A model generated the notes under the pieces. It was given only the letters and a program-made list of their open reading frames with translations, did not search any database and was not told the DNA's origin. A stretch of DNA of 64,000 nucleotides. Source: Eonycteris spelaea. Its lineage: Eukaryota; Chordata; Mammalia; Chiroptera; Pteropodidae. Positions 1-9,294 of this stretch are shown one piece after another; position 1 is the first letter of the stretch; each line of letters starts with the position of its first letter. The stretch covers positions 8,512,501 to 8,576,500 of the forward strand of contig PUFA01000066.1 of NCBI GenBank assembly GCA_003508835.1, read 5' to 3'. The position numbers and the translations under genes are program-made.

Positions 1-1560
1 CAAAGGGTGGAAAAATTTTTGCTCTAATAGCTAAGAACCAGACTAAACCAACTGACAGAGTTTTATCTGACCACGTCTTCCATGGAAGATATTGTTTCTC
101 TTTGTAGCATCCATGACTTCTGCTGGTTAAGAATTTCTTCTAGATACTGAGACATAATCAGAACTCAAAGACAAACACCAGTTTCTTATTAGATGTTAAC
201 TGCCCTTGGAATCCTGAATCGGCTAATCAATTATCGCCACAGAACTCTATAAAACTAAACACTACTTGCCATGTAGAAATGAGAAGATGGTATGTTCCAG
301 AACACCTTTCCTCCACTAGGCCATTCATCGGGTGCATGATCAGCTGTATGTTATAGACATATGCCAAAAATAAAATTCTAACATAAAGGGAGAGTATGGA
401 CCTACCTGCCATATAACATTCGTTTTTTGTTTTTGTTTTAAATCCACGGATGGGGTAAATTTCCTTTTTCTCCTATTCATTCAATATCCATTATTTTTTT
501 CCCAGCGATGTATTAGCTGTTGAAAAAAGAGAACCCCAGAAACAAGATACTCTACCCCTATGTCTTCTAGATCTCTGGTGGCTGTCACTGTACCACCAGA
601 CCAGCCGTCTGACCAAAAGCAGTGAGGGTGGAACCTTTCTGGGGCAGGATGAACGTACTATCGCTTTGAAAAAAGAGTCTGCTTGAGACACAAGATTTCT
701 TCCCTACTCCACCCGTAAGGCTCATAAGGAAACTGGGCCACTCACTAGCACGTAAGTTCAAAAGAAAGACATTCCGACTTACCGCGAGGGAAAAGTATGG
801 TTCGAAATGAAACTCTATCTACATAAAGATTGAGCTAAAAAAATCCATTAACCTAAACATTAAAAAGGAAAATCAAAAGACATCAATCTTGATTTTGGGG
901 AGTCTTATCCACTAGGCAATTTTTAAAACATCCAAATAGCTGGATGAACTATTTTTAGAAATAAGATCCTTAGCTGCTGGTGCCATGAAACAAACAGGAA
1001 ACAAATTTCGAATGGCATCAAAACGCTAAGTCTGATTTCGCAGCACTTCTTTCAAAACTCTAATTAAATTAAATTCAAATAATATAAGCAGATATCAGCC
1101 AGGAAGCTCATGAGCCTTGAAATAAAATCCATACAATTCTTTAGGAGGTTTTATATAGAGCAAGACAGTATGGACTTGTCTAAAACTTTGAAATAGTAAC
1201 CAGATTATATGCCTGGAGAGTAAGAATTCCTATGAGTACAAGAGAATGACGTTTTCATTATTTTAATATCTATAAGGAGGCTAGCCAGATAATAATAATT
1301 AAAAAATAGGCTCGTCAATTTTTGTCACTAATCTAGAAAGGTGACTTATGTACCATGTGATGAGGTACCTATGTGATTTATTAAGATGCAATCACAATGT
1401 TAAGATTTAATACATTTTAAAATAAATATTTAAAAATAAATAACCAAGTAAACACTAGTATAATAGGAATAGAATTGTCAACTCCATATTTTTACTACAT
1501 ATTCTTAGCATGTATATTTCAGAAGTATTTTCCAAATAGGAGGCACCAATGGAGAAAAAT
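1..1560. other. AT-rich unique DNA, nothing identified
   Basis: No repeat, exon or RNA gene is recognisable. The sequence is AT-rich with short A/T runs, especially 1240-1460. The open frames are short and have no familiar composition. It may hold very old repeat debris that only a profile search would find. Confidence 0.5.
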
Positions 1561-1571
1561 GTTCACTATAG

Positions 1572-1789
1572 CAGGGGTTAGCAAATTATGGCCTGCAAGC
1601 AAATCTGGCCCACTGCTTGCTTTTGCAAATAAAGTTTTATTGAAACACAGCAACATCTGTTTGTTTACATATTGTTTCTGAAAGTATTCGTGCTGCATAA
1701 CAGAGTCTAGTGGTTGTGGAAGAGACCTTCTAGCCTGCAAAATCTAAAATATTTCCTCTCTGGCCCTTTACAGAAGTTTGCTGACCCAG
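1572..1789 (+). mobile_element. hAT-type non-autonomous DNA transposon (MITE)
   Basis: The element opens with CAGGGGTTAGCAAA and closes with TTTGCTGACCCAG, an imperfect terminal inverted repeat. The interior follows a common mammalian hAT/Charlie-class miniature element, with stretches such as AATAAAGTTTTATTG and CTGGCCCTTTACAGAA. It has no coding capacity and relied on transposase supplied elsewhere. Divergence from the remembered consensus is high, as expected of a copy from early mammalian evolution. I do not see a clean 8-bp target duplication. The family is fairly certain; the Repbase name is not. Confidence 0.75.
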
Positions 1790-2525
1790 AATCATTCAGA
1801 ATCGTGATGATTTATACGCATGTAAAGATTCACCGATGATAGTAAATTGGCAAACTAATTAATTTTGCTTTTCTTGGCTTTTTTACGCATAAAACAAATT
1901 ATGTGTTTATTTTAGAACTTGTGGCTGATCAGTGCTCAAAAGCAAATAAGCAAAATCATTCATCAGAACTAAATACTCTGCAAGTTATTTTCATAAAAAT
2001 AAAAGGGGTGGAGAATAAATAGGATATACAATGGACAATGTAAATAACAAGAGATGAATTCAGAGCCCGAAGGCCACTCAGGCTGCCAAGTCAGCCTGGT
2101 TACTTACAGGAAGTGATTAATCTCCCTTGGAATGTACCCACCCTCTTCCCTGTGAAATCATCACTCCTCATCAAAGGCATGTGATAATGTTAATTTAAAG
2201 AAAGCGGGAGAAGCTCTATACTGAGTGGGGAATGGGCTTGTATCCTCTTGATTTTTGTTGTAGTTGTTTTTTCCTTATGAGGAACTCACTGTAAGGAGCT
2301 AAAATTTTAATTCTGTAGGTGCGTATTACCGGTTTGTGAACTGGGGTTGCAATCGTAGATACGTTTGTAATACATGTCCTCCGAAATATAAAATATTGGT
2401 TGTAAAGGTTAAGATGAAAATTATTTCAACGATCGAAACATCATAAAAATAAAAACGATACAATGAATTGCTTGGAGCATCTCAGCAGGTGGGTAGAATG
2501 CTCTGGAATGGGTCATTGTCCCTGG
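1790..2525. other. Unique AT-rich DNA, nothing identified
   Basis: No repeat family or exon is recognised. The tail of the stretch (from about 2480) becomes more GC-rich as it approaches the CTCF-type motif and the CpG block. Confidence 0.4.
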
Positions 2526-2534
2526 TCAGCAGGA

Positions 2535-2549
2535 CCACCAGGGGGCGCC
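2535..2549 (+). promoter_or_regulatory. CTCF-type binding motif, forward
   Basis: The 15-mer CCACCAGGGGGCGCC is a near-ideal match to the core CTCF recognition sequence (CCANNAGGGGGCGC). It lies on the plus strand, preceded by AGGA. CTCF is an 11-zinc-finger protein that anchors chromatin loops and insulates domains, and motif orientation determines which way cohesin is stopped. The site lies just upstream of a CpG-rich block. Occupancy cannot be judged from sequence. Confidence 0.7.
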
Positions 2550-2789
2550 TCGTCTCTAAGATTTCCCCAGGGGTTGTTCTTAGGTGCTTGAGGTTCCTGG
2601 ATTCAGGGTCCATCTCACAATCATCGGAGACACCCCGAAACTGACTCACCAGCCCTGAGGCTCTCAGTCGCTTCTCAGCCTGGGCCTCGAATGCTCCGCC
2701 GGGTCCCTGAAATCCGTGGGATAGTTACATCCCCGACATTGGGGGACCCTGCATCCTACGCGGCCTTTAACAATCCACAGTCAAGGGGA

Positions 2790-3320
2790 GCCCGACGCTT
2801 TTCACACGAGTGGCCCTTAGGTTGAGGTCTGTGCCGCGAGGAACTGCTTGCGGAGGACGGGAGAGTGCATTTTGGGGTTCCGGCCCCGCGGGCCTCCGCC
2901 GTCCTAGCTGCTGCCCCGCAGGGCTGGCGCGCGGGGACACGAGGTCACGCCCGCGGGACGTGCCGCACGCGCCGCACCGTGCCCCAAGCTGCCGCTGTCC
3001 TTCAATTGCATCAGAGAAAGATCCGGGTCTTTACATTCGCTCCGTGATCTTTCTAATTTATTTTGGTTCCTCTTTACTTGTGAAAGCCCTTCTGGGTCCG
3101 TTGCGCTGCCCTCGCTGCGTCGCGGGGCGCAGAGTCGGTTGCGGGGTCCCTTGCCTCTCATGCGCTTCTGTCCTCACCGCTTCTCGCGAGGGGCCCTGGC
3201 CGTGTTGGGGACAGACAGGCTTTGTCCCTCGCGGCAGGTGCGTTTCCCTCCGCCCACTTGGTACCATCAGCTGCGGCGCGCGCGTGCGCGTGCGCTCTGC
3301 TGACTGCCCAGCCGCAAGCG
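2790..3320. promoter_or_regulatory. Small CpG island, no gene attached
   Basis: CpG dinucleotides are dense through this stretch, with GCGCGC runs around 2925-2990 and 3270-3300, while both flanks are poor in CpG. An open frame of 179 codons spans it, but stop-poor frames are expected in such base composition and its translation shows no domain. It could be the promoter of an unannotated transcript or a GC-rich unique block. I see no TATA box or convincing splice donor. Confidence 0.45.
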
Positions 3321-3329
3321 CGCTTTTGA

Positions 3330-3650
3330 TTAATCTTAAAGTTCTTTAGTTACCTCTGTCACCTTGCTTGCAAAGAATTCCCAGGGGTCAACCCACAGCA
3401 CTTTTAAGGGTGCTGCTCAGGGCGACCACGGCTGCAGTTTAAGGCGCAGCTTGGGGCCTGCTCAGTGCGGGGACCTGGAGCCTTGCACGCTTCGGAAAAT
3501 GCCATGCCTCGTGAGTTTCACAGACACGGTAGAAGGCTGAGGCGTCTGTCCCCTCCCTTGAAAAGATGTTATCTCTGGGGCCCAGGAGACAATGAAAATG
3601 TCCCCCACGAGGAAACCCTGTGCTCACTGAGGAGTCACTCTTCTCTCCTT
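3330..3650. other. Unassigned spacer
   Basis: Nothing recognisable lies between the CpG block and the antisense L1. Confidence 0.4.
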
Positions 3651-3805
3651 CTAAGCTTGGTGACCATCTATCTGCGTTCTGTCTCTATGGATTTTTTGAT
3701 CCGGATTTTCATAGACGTGGAATCATATAACATGTGACCTTTTGCGACTGGTTTCTTTACTAAGCATGCTTTTGAGGTTCATCCATAATAGCATGTATCA
3801 GTGGG

Positions 3806-3806
<1 letters not shown>

Positions 3807-3853
<47 letters not shown>

Positions 3854-3854
3854 T
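3807..3854. repeat. (TATC)n microsatellite, SINE tail
   Basis: About twelve uninterrupted TATC tetranucleotides. On the minus strand this is a GATA repeat at the 3' end of the adjacent 5S-derived SINE, so it probably grew from that element's tail. The long pure array suggests high mutability. Confidence 0.9.
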
Positions 3855-4004
3855 TTAGGCAAGGCAACCCTTGGTTGACCTCACAGATTGCAAGGACCTT
3901 GTCAGCTTACAATCTTTTATTTTTTAATTCTTTATGCCTACAGCACCTGGTTTTCCTAGGCCGTCCCCCATCCAAGTGCTAACCAGGCCTGACCCTGCTT
4001 AGGT
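3855..4004 (-). mobile_element. 5S rRNA-derived SINE, 5'-truncated
   Basis: Positions 3934-4001 match the reverse complement of the 3' half of 5S rRNA, with about nine differences over 68 bases. Examples are CTACAGCACC, CCCATCCAAG, CTAACCAGGCC and GACCCTGCTT. Read on the minus strand, the 5S part is followed by an A-rich linker, then a unique tail of about 80 bases, then the GATA array. A 5S head joined to an unrelated tail marks a SINE rather than a plain 5S pseudogene. The start of the 5S head (box A side) is missing. The element sits inside an old L1. Its layout resembles 5S-derived SINEs reported from fruit bats; a 5S retropseudogene is the alternative. No target duplication is clear. Confidence 0.7.
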
Positions 4005-4389
4005 TTATGCGTTTTATGGCTGGATGATACTTCATTACATGGAGATGCCATGATTTGCTTCTCCATTCGCCTGTGGGCCTTTGGGCCTTTTCCACTTTTG
4101 GCTGTTGTGAATAGCACTGACAGGAACAGTCACGTACACATTTTTGTTTTAGTTCTTTTGGGTGCATACCTAAGGGAGGAATGGCTGGGTCGTGTGGTAA
4201 TTCTTTTTAACTTTTTGAGGAGCCGCTGATTTTTGCTGATTTTAAAATAGTTGTTTTTCTGATGCTGAGCCCTAAGACTCCAGGACATGCTCTGAAGACT
4301 GGACTCTTATCAGGTATCTGATTTGCAAATATTTCCCTGCATTCTGTAGGGTCGTCTTTCCACTTTCTCCAAAATGCCCTAATTACTGT

Positions 4390-4560
4390 TTTTCTTTTTA
4401 GAACGTCAGGTTGATGGCGGCATATCAACACACAGCAAAATTCACCCCATCGAAGCGTTCGGCGCCAGGATGGTGACAAATGGATGTGGCTGTGGAGCCA
4501 CCGCCACGATCAAGATGTAACATTTTCCTCGCCACAGACAATTTCTCTCGTGCCCTTTCA
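4390..4560 (-). mobile_element. L1 3' region fragment
   Basis: GGCATATCAACACACAGCA and the following CAAAATTCACCCC pattern match the reverse complement of another segment of old L1 3' UTR. The segment is out of order with the L1 piece just before it, so it is probably a separate insertion. Confidence 0.5.
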
Positions 4561-4564
4561 AAGG

Positions 4565-6105
4565 TAATTTACTTGCTGAGTTTTGTCATTATGCTACAAA
4601 CTTTAGTTTTCTGAAAAATTACCGTGGACCACCTAACAAACAGTGCTGGGTAAGTGACGCACAAGCGTATCATTTGTACTGACGTGATTTAACTCACAGA
4701 ATATCAACTCGTATATTTTTAATCTATTCGTCCCTGCCACCCCGCCACAAACTTAACACCTGTGTCAGGTGGGAAGACTTGGAATGTCAGCAGGAAGCTC
4801 AGAACTGAGCTCCTCTCCCGATGGTCACCCGAGGCAGGAACGCAGAGGCGAGTTCCTGTGAAATGCATCCCATCCACTTATTGCACACGTGACCTAAAAA
4901 GACACAGGATACAGGCTGCGATATTTCTTTAGGAATGTTCCCCTCTAAAAGCGAAGCAGAACTAATGCTTTTCTGGTTTCTCAAGAGAGAAAGGAAAATT
5001 ACTTTAAAAACGAAACCGGAATTTGCACACTGGGGAGAACTAGCTTTGACCACCTGTCTGTTCTTTTGGATGCCTTCCCTCAACTCTGAAATTCCATATT
5101 CTTCTTTGGAGCTATCCAGTTCTTTGCTGAAACTGTCCGAGAGGTGTCCGGTGTCACCTCTCCCCTGCTGAGGGGCTCCGTCATTATCTGCACCCTTTAT
5201 ATGAAGTGGGTTGAATGGTCTAGAGTTTTGAAACGCAGAAGCCTGATCCAGATAGAATTGATACAAAGAGAGAGGTTTTACAGAACAGGCGTAAAGTAGA
5301 CAGAAGAAGTCTGGCTGCTTATGAGGTTATCAGGACACACGCGTGCTGGGTGGGTGATAAGGAGACTCCCCTCCATCTTCTATGATGAGAAGTTAGCGTT
5401 CTGTGGAGGGTAACAGAACTGATGCCATGAGGCTTGAGCCAAGAGCTTATGAGTCTCCAGCATCCAGAACCAAAAGAACCAGCGACACATCGACGATTCC
5501 GCAGGCAGGCTTGCGGGCCGGGCGTTCATGTCATCTACCACTTCGTGTGGATACAATCTGTTTGCATGCTTGTCACCTTCCTTAGACTGTCACCTCCTCG
5601 TGGGCATACGCCAGTTTCCTTCGGCCTTCTTTCTCTGATGTCTCTGCGGTGCCTGAACAGAGGTCACGCAGATGGCATCAAGCAGAGGGGTTGCTCAGCA
5701 CAGAGCTCCCGAAGACTCAGGTGCGCCACCTGCTGTACCCACAAGGGTTTACAAACACGGGGCGCTCACTTATGCCTTCCATCGGCTCCACCTTTTCTCT
5801 TAATGGCCCTGCTCCCTCTTAAGGTGCCTGGATACAAATGACCTTCTTAGCATCTTTGAACTAGGCCAGGGGGATATTTAGTGAAGCCCAAAATGTCTGG
5901 GTTAATAAAGAAAAAGTTATTTCTGGACCACCAGATGCAATAAGAACATTATTAGATTGCATATTGGGCCGGAAAAAAAAGTTGCTTTAAAGGACGTCGT
6001 TGTGACAGTCGGTGAAGCTGGACTGTGGAGCGACGCTGCATCGTTCATCCGTTCTTTGTCCTGCCTTCCCTTCCCTCACGCCTCCCCCAGATTAGGTGAG
6101 AGTAT
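4565..6105. other. Unassigned DNA, possible L2 debris
   Basis: There is no exon I can support. About 5540-5690 has a weak L2 3'-end flavour, with the order CACCTCCTCGTGGGC and later CGGTGCCTGAACAGAGG, but the match is too worn to call. A 155-codon minus-strand open frame (4799-5266) has ordinary composition but no recognisable domain. Such a frame is expected by chance in a window this size. Confidence 0.4.
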
Positions 6106-6109
6106 TATA

Positions 6110-6380
6110 TCAGAGTAAAATTTCCCGAATGTGATAGCTCTATTGTTATTATATTAGAAAATGTCTTTTTTCTTAGAAAATGAACATGGGATGTTTAGGG
6201 ATAAAGAGATACGATGTATGCAATTTACTCTCAAATGGTTCAGACGGCGAGAGAATGACAGAGCAAACGCAGCGAAATGCTAGCAGTTGGCGAATTGGGG
6301 TAACCGGGAATGGCAACTCTCTGTACTATTCTCGCAACTTCTATGTCAGTGTCAAATAATTTCCAAATAAAAAAGTTAGC
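6110..6380 (+). mobile_element. L1 3' end (L1M-type)
   Basis: The sequence follows a well-known old L1 terminus. GATGTTTAGGGATAAAG, CTCTCAAATGGTTCAGA, TGTACTATTCTCGCAACTT and a terminal AAATAAAAAAGTT occur in the expected order. It is heavily 5'-truncated and non-coding. Confidence 0.75.
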
Positions 6381-6540
6381 AAAATGGTAGTAATTTCCAA
6401 CATTGTTAAATCTTTTCTCAGAAACGTTGAGAACAAAAGGCACAGACCACAGCCAGGACGTGCCACTTGGGGCCGCGCCTCGAAATTCTGCCCACTTCCC
6501 TTCCATCCCTCCAGCCTCCCATGAGAACCGCCTCCTCTTC

Positions 6541-6578
6541 CCCCCCCCCCGTTCGAAAGAACGGGGTGGGGGGTGGCG
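6541..6578. repeat. C-run/G-run hairpin with GAAA loop
   Basis: A run of at least ten C residues leads into GTTC, then GAAA, then GAAC and a G-rich run. The inner palindrome (6547-6566) is a perfect 8-bp stem, CCCCGTTC against GAACGGGG, closed by a GAAA tetraloop. The outer C and G runs can extend the stem or form i-motif and G-quadruplex structures. Confidence 0.8.
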
Positions 6579-6924
6579 GGGGGCTTCATATGAAGAGCTT
6601 CACTTCCTCACTGCCCACTCCCCTGCCCCCAGAATAGACTGGTTTTGGTCTTCCTCGCCATTCAGATCAATCGCCCTTGGGAGGGTTGCCAAGACCTTCC
6701 AATTGGAAAAATCCAGCGGCCAGTTCTCAAACGTTGTCGCCTTGACCTCTTTGGAAGCTGTGGGATCTGGGATAAGAGGGATGGCAGCCGCTCACATAGA
6801 GCAGACTGGGGCAGGCCCTGTTCCAGGCGCTTCACATACCATCCCGACTAGTCTCTCAGGGCTCGAGGCAGACGTTATCTGTCTTAGTCCATTTGGGCTC
6901 CTGTGACAAAAGGCCGCAAACTGG

Positions 6925-7152
6925 AGAAAGGGGTGAAGGGTGAGAGAAGTACAAATCAGCAGCTGATAGAGGGTCATGGGATGGGGAGTGCGTAGAGCCA
7001 GGGGGTATATAGTAATCGGGGAGATCATTTCAAAAACGACATAAATGTCTAACCAATGTACTGGTACTTGAAACTAATCATGAAATAAAATAAAAAAATA
7101 AAATAAAATAAAATAAAATAAAATAAAATGCATATTAAAAAAAAAAAAAAAC
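6925..7152 (+). mobile_element. Retroposon 3' end nested in the MLT1
   Basis: The insert has a body, the words AATGTCTAACCAATGTACTGG and CTTGAAACTAATCATG, then an (AAAAT)n array and an A run. That is the layout of a non-LTR retroposon 3' end. The wording resembles 3' UTRs of relatively young laurasiatherian L1s (CTAACCAnTATG...CTGAAACTAAT). It interrupts the MLT1, so it is younger. A tRNA-type or L1-mobilised SINE cannot be excluded because the 5' part is short. Confidence 0.55.
7082..7130 (+). repeat. (AAAAT)n array
   Basis: Repeated AAAAT pentamers at the 3' end of the nested retroposon, followed by an A run at 7137-7151. It is a retroposon tail that has expanded. Confidence 0.9.
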
Positions 7153-7451
7153 AGACACTTAGTTCTCACAGTTCTAGGGGCCGGGAAGTTGAAGATCAAG
7201 CGTCAGCCTGGCTGGTTCTGGTGTGAGCTCTCTTCTGGGCTGCAGACTTCTCCTGGTGTCCCCGCCTGGGAGAAGGAAACAAGGGAGCTCTCTCTGCAGC
7301 CCCGTCAAAAGGGCACTGATCCCATTTACGACGACTGAACTTTCACCGCCTAATCACTTGCCAAGGCCCTGCTTTCTAATAATATGACTTCAGGGCCAGG
7401 TTTCAGCGTGTGAATTTGGGGACGCGAACATTCAGACCGTAGCATCGTCGG

Positions 7452-7560
7452 TCCCATTTTACAGCAAGAAATGGAAGCAGACAGAGACCTCAAGCAAGCG
7501 GCCTGGTTCGTAGGTGCTGGTGCCGGACTGAAGACCAGGGATCTTCTCCACCAAACGAAA
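7452..7560 (-). mobile_element. MIR SINE fragment
   Basis: CCCATTTTACAGCAAGAAATGG, the worn words of AGACCTCAAGCAAG and the later GACTGAAGACCAGGGA follow the reverse complement of the MIR core and tRNA-like portion. The fragment is old and diverged. Confidence 0.6.
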
Positions 7561-7564
7561 GCAG

Positions 7565-8135
7565 GCGAGAAGGCTCGTCGTGGTCCTTGTTATTCAGCCG
7601 GTGCTCGATACGTGTGAGCTACCATCACTGTCATCAGGACTTCTGGATGGATCTTGCTGCCCAGCACATGACCGGCCGCCTCAAACTTGAAACGTGGTCA
7701 GCATGATTGCGTTTTAAGCGTAAAACGCACATCAGGCGTTGAGCATTTCACCAGACACAAATGAATGTATCTTGATAATAAAAAAATTGGACGTAGTGGC
7801 ATAAGAAAAATACGTTATTAAAATTAATTTCATGTTAAAATATTTTCACTTTGCAAGTGTAGTTATGAGAAGATCTTAAATTGCATATGTGTCTGGCATT
7901 GAATTTCTGATGTTCGCCGTTGCCTTAGAGACGGAAAGGAAGCATGAAGCCTGGAACGCCCATGGGTGGAAGCATTAGGCCCTTCTGGCCGATCCGCTTG
8001 GGGACGAGGAGAAAAGCTGGAGGCAGCCTTGGGGTGACAGACACCGGGGACTTGGGCAACTGTCGCCACATTCACACTCTGTCTCCCTCGGTCAGCGGGT
8101 AGGGCCACAGAGGAAGAGGCTGGTAGAACCGCAAA
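7565..8135. other. Unassigned DNA
   Basis: No repeat or exon is recognised. GC content rises towards the CpG-rich block that follows. Confidence 0.4.
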
Positions 8136-8139
8136 TGCT

Positions 8140-8340
8140 CCAAATTTTGGGTGCGCAGCGCGGCCACGTGCAGCTTCTCCCATTAGAGACTGGGGCGGGG
8201 CGGGCCGAGCTGATCCCCACGTTGCGCATCTCCCGGGTGCTGGGGAAGGCCGCATCAGCCTCAGTGGAAGCCCCCCCCTCGGGGGAGGCCACGCCCCCTG
8301 ACTCAGCGCGCAGGCGCAGCTCCCATCGCACCTGATTTCT
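8140..8340. promoter_or_regulatory. Promoter-like motif cluster in a CpG-rich block
   Basis: Several classical promoter motifs fall within 160 bp. There is an E-box CACGTG (8165-8170) and an Sp1 site GGGGCGGGGC (8192-8201). An AP-1/antioxidant-response core TGACTCAGC (8299-8307) follows, then a perfect NRF1 palindrome GCGCAGGCGC (8308-8317), with CCACGCCC just before. NRF1 and Sp1 sites are typical of CpG-island promoters. No TATA box is visible and no exon can be assigned on either side, so it may be the promoter of an unannotated non-coding RNA or an enhancer. Binding is not shown by sequence alone. Confidence 0.5.
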
Positions 8341-8389
8341 TTTTTTTTTCCTGGAAGTCCTGCTGTTCCAGGATCCTCATAATTTTGCA

Positions 8390-8760
8390 AAAAAAGATTA
8401 CTCCAGAACTTACCTGTCTAATAGTTTTAATCATTCTCTCCTGGGTTCAGGGTGCTGGGAGGGCGGGGGACTCCTATCACCTGCAGAAAACCCTTCCTGC
8501 AGCGTCCCACCTGGGTCTGCCCTGGGGACACCTCCAAGCCCGGCTCCCGAGCTGGTCGCAGGACCGGCCTGAAGCCGCTGGCGCGCGAGCCGCCTCGCTG
8601 AACCCCGCCTCTGCTCGGCGCGGCCGGACTCGGCTACCACCCACGCAGGCCTCTGTCCACTTCGAGCTACACGTCCAGCGATCACCAAGCTCGGTGGACT
8701 CAGCCTCGGGACGTCTGGCACCGTCCCAGTTGTCATCTGCCATCCTGGCCTAGGCCGCCT
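8390..8760. other. CpG-rich stretch beside the motif cluster
   Basis: The CpG-dense composition continues, densest at 8570-8660 (CGCGCGAGCCGCC, CTCGGCGCGGCC). Open frames on both strands are composition artefacts without recognisable domains. Confidence 0.4.
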
Positions 8761-8789
8761 GGATGACGGGCAGGGTCTAACCATTTCCG

Positions 8790-9290
8790 TTTTGACCTGC
8801 ACGCCCGCATCCAAACTCTGTACGCTCGTGGGTGTTTTCTCTAAGTGTGCATCTGATGACCCGGCAACGTTTCCATAAGGCCTCAGCTCCTACGCAGGGC
8901 TGGCCGGCGGGTCGTTTACCGACTGGCTCCTCCCTGACACTTGAGTCTCGTTGTTTATACTTCTTCACCCACTTTGCAGTCCAGCTCAGGCTTTTTGCTT
9001 TCCTGCTTGAAATATACTCTCCATCAATACTACTTCTGTGCCCCACCCCACCACCTACGCTCCAAGAATTTTGCTTGGCAAGCTTGCTCTTTCTTCAGGG
9101 CTCAGGCTTGCTATCCCTTACTCATCCCCCCTACATTCCCCCCATAGGAGCACCTTGCACCTTGATTTGCAGGCTGATTTGGAGCGTGGGCTACTCTCGA
9201 TCTCTCTTTACCTTTCTAGCACTAGCAAAGTACCAGAGAGATAGTAGCTGTTCAATAAGTTTTTGTTACGTAAATGAATAGATTTAACAC
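8790..9290 (+). mobile_element. L2 LINE 3' region
   Basis: The last 130 bases follow the L2 tail, including CTAGCACTAGCAAAGTACC, GTAGCTGTTCAATAAGTTTTT and ACGTAAATGAATAG. The AATAAGT...AATGAAT ending is diagnostic. Upstream to 8790 the resemblance is weaker, and part of it may be unique sequence. Confidence 0.55.
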
Positions 9291-9294
9291 ACCT

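Larger units (their letters stand above)
3655..4375 (-). mobile_element. L1 LINE 3' region, split by a later SINE
   Basis: In the plus-strand reading this follows the reverse complement of an old L1 3' region. Recognisable pieces are TCTGTCTCTATGGATTTTT, GAGGTTCATCCATAATAGCATG, TTTTATGGCTGGATGATACT and GATTTGCAAATATTT. The L1 text breaks off after GCATGTATCAGT near 3801 and resumes near 4005 with the next expected words. The 3807-4004 block is therefore a later insertion. The copy has no coding capacity. Confidence 0.8.
6880..7444 (-). mobile_element. MLT1-like solo LTR (ERVL-MaLR), interrupted
   Basis: The plus strand reads the reverse complement of an MLT1-type LTR. It begins TGTCTTAGTCCATTTGGGCT and has CTCACAGTTCTAGGGGC and GGGCACTGATCCCATTT. 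It ends near AATTTGGGGACGCGAACATTCAG. About 230 bp of unrelated sequence interrupts it after the first 45 bases. MaLR LTRs are old, non-coding remnants of retrovirus-like elements shared by placental mammals. No internal or coding region accompanies this one. Confidence 0.85.

Noticed and set aside
4799..5266. 155-codon minus-strand open frame with balanced composition
   Set aside because: One or so frame of this length is expected by chance in 64 kb read six ways, and no known domain is visible.
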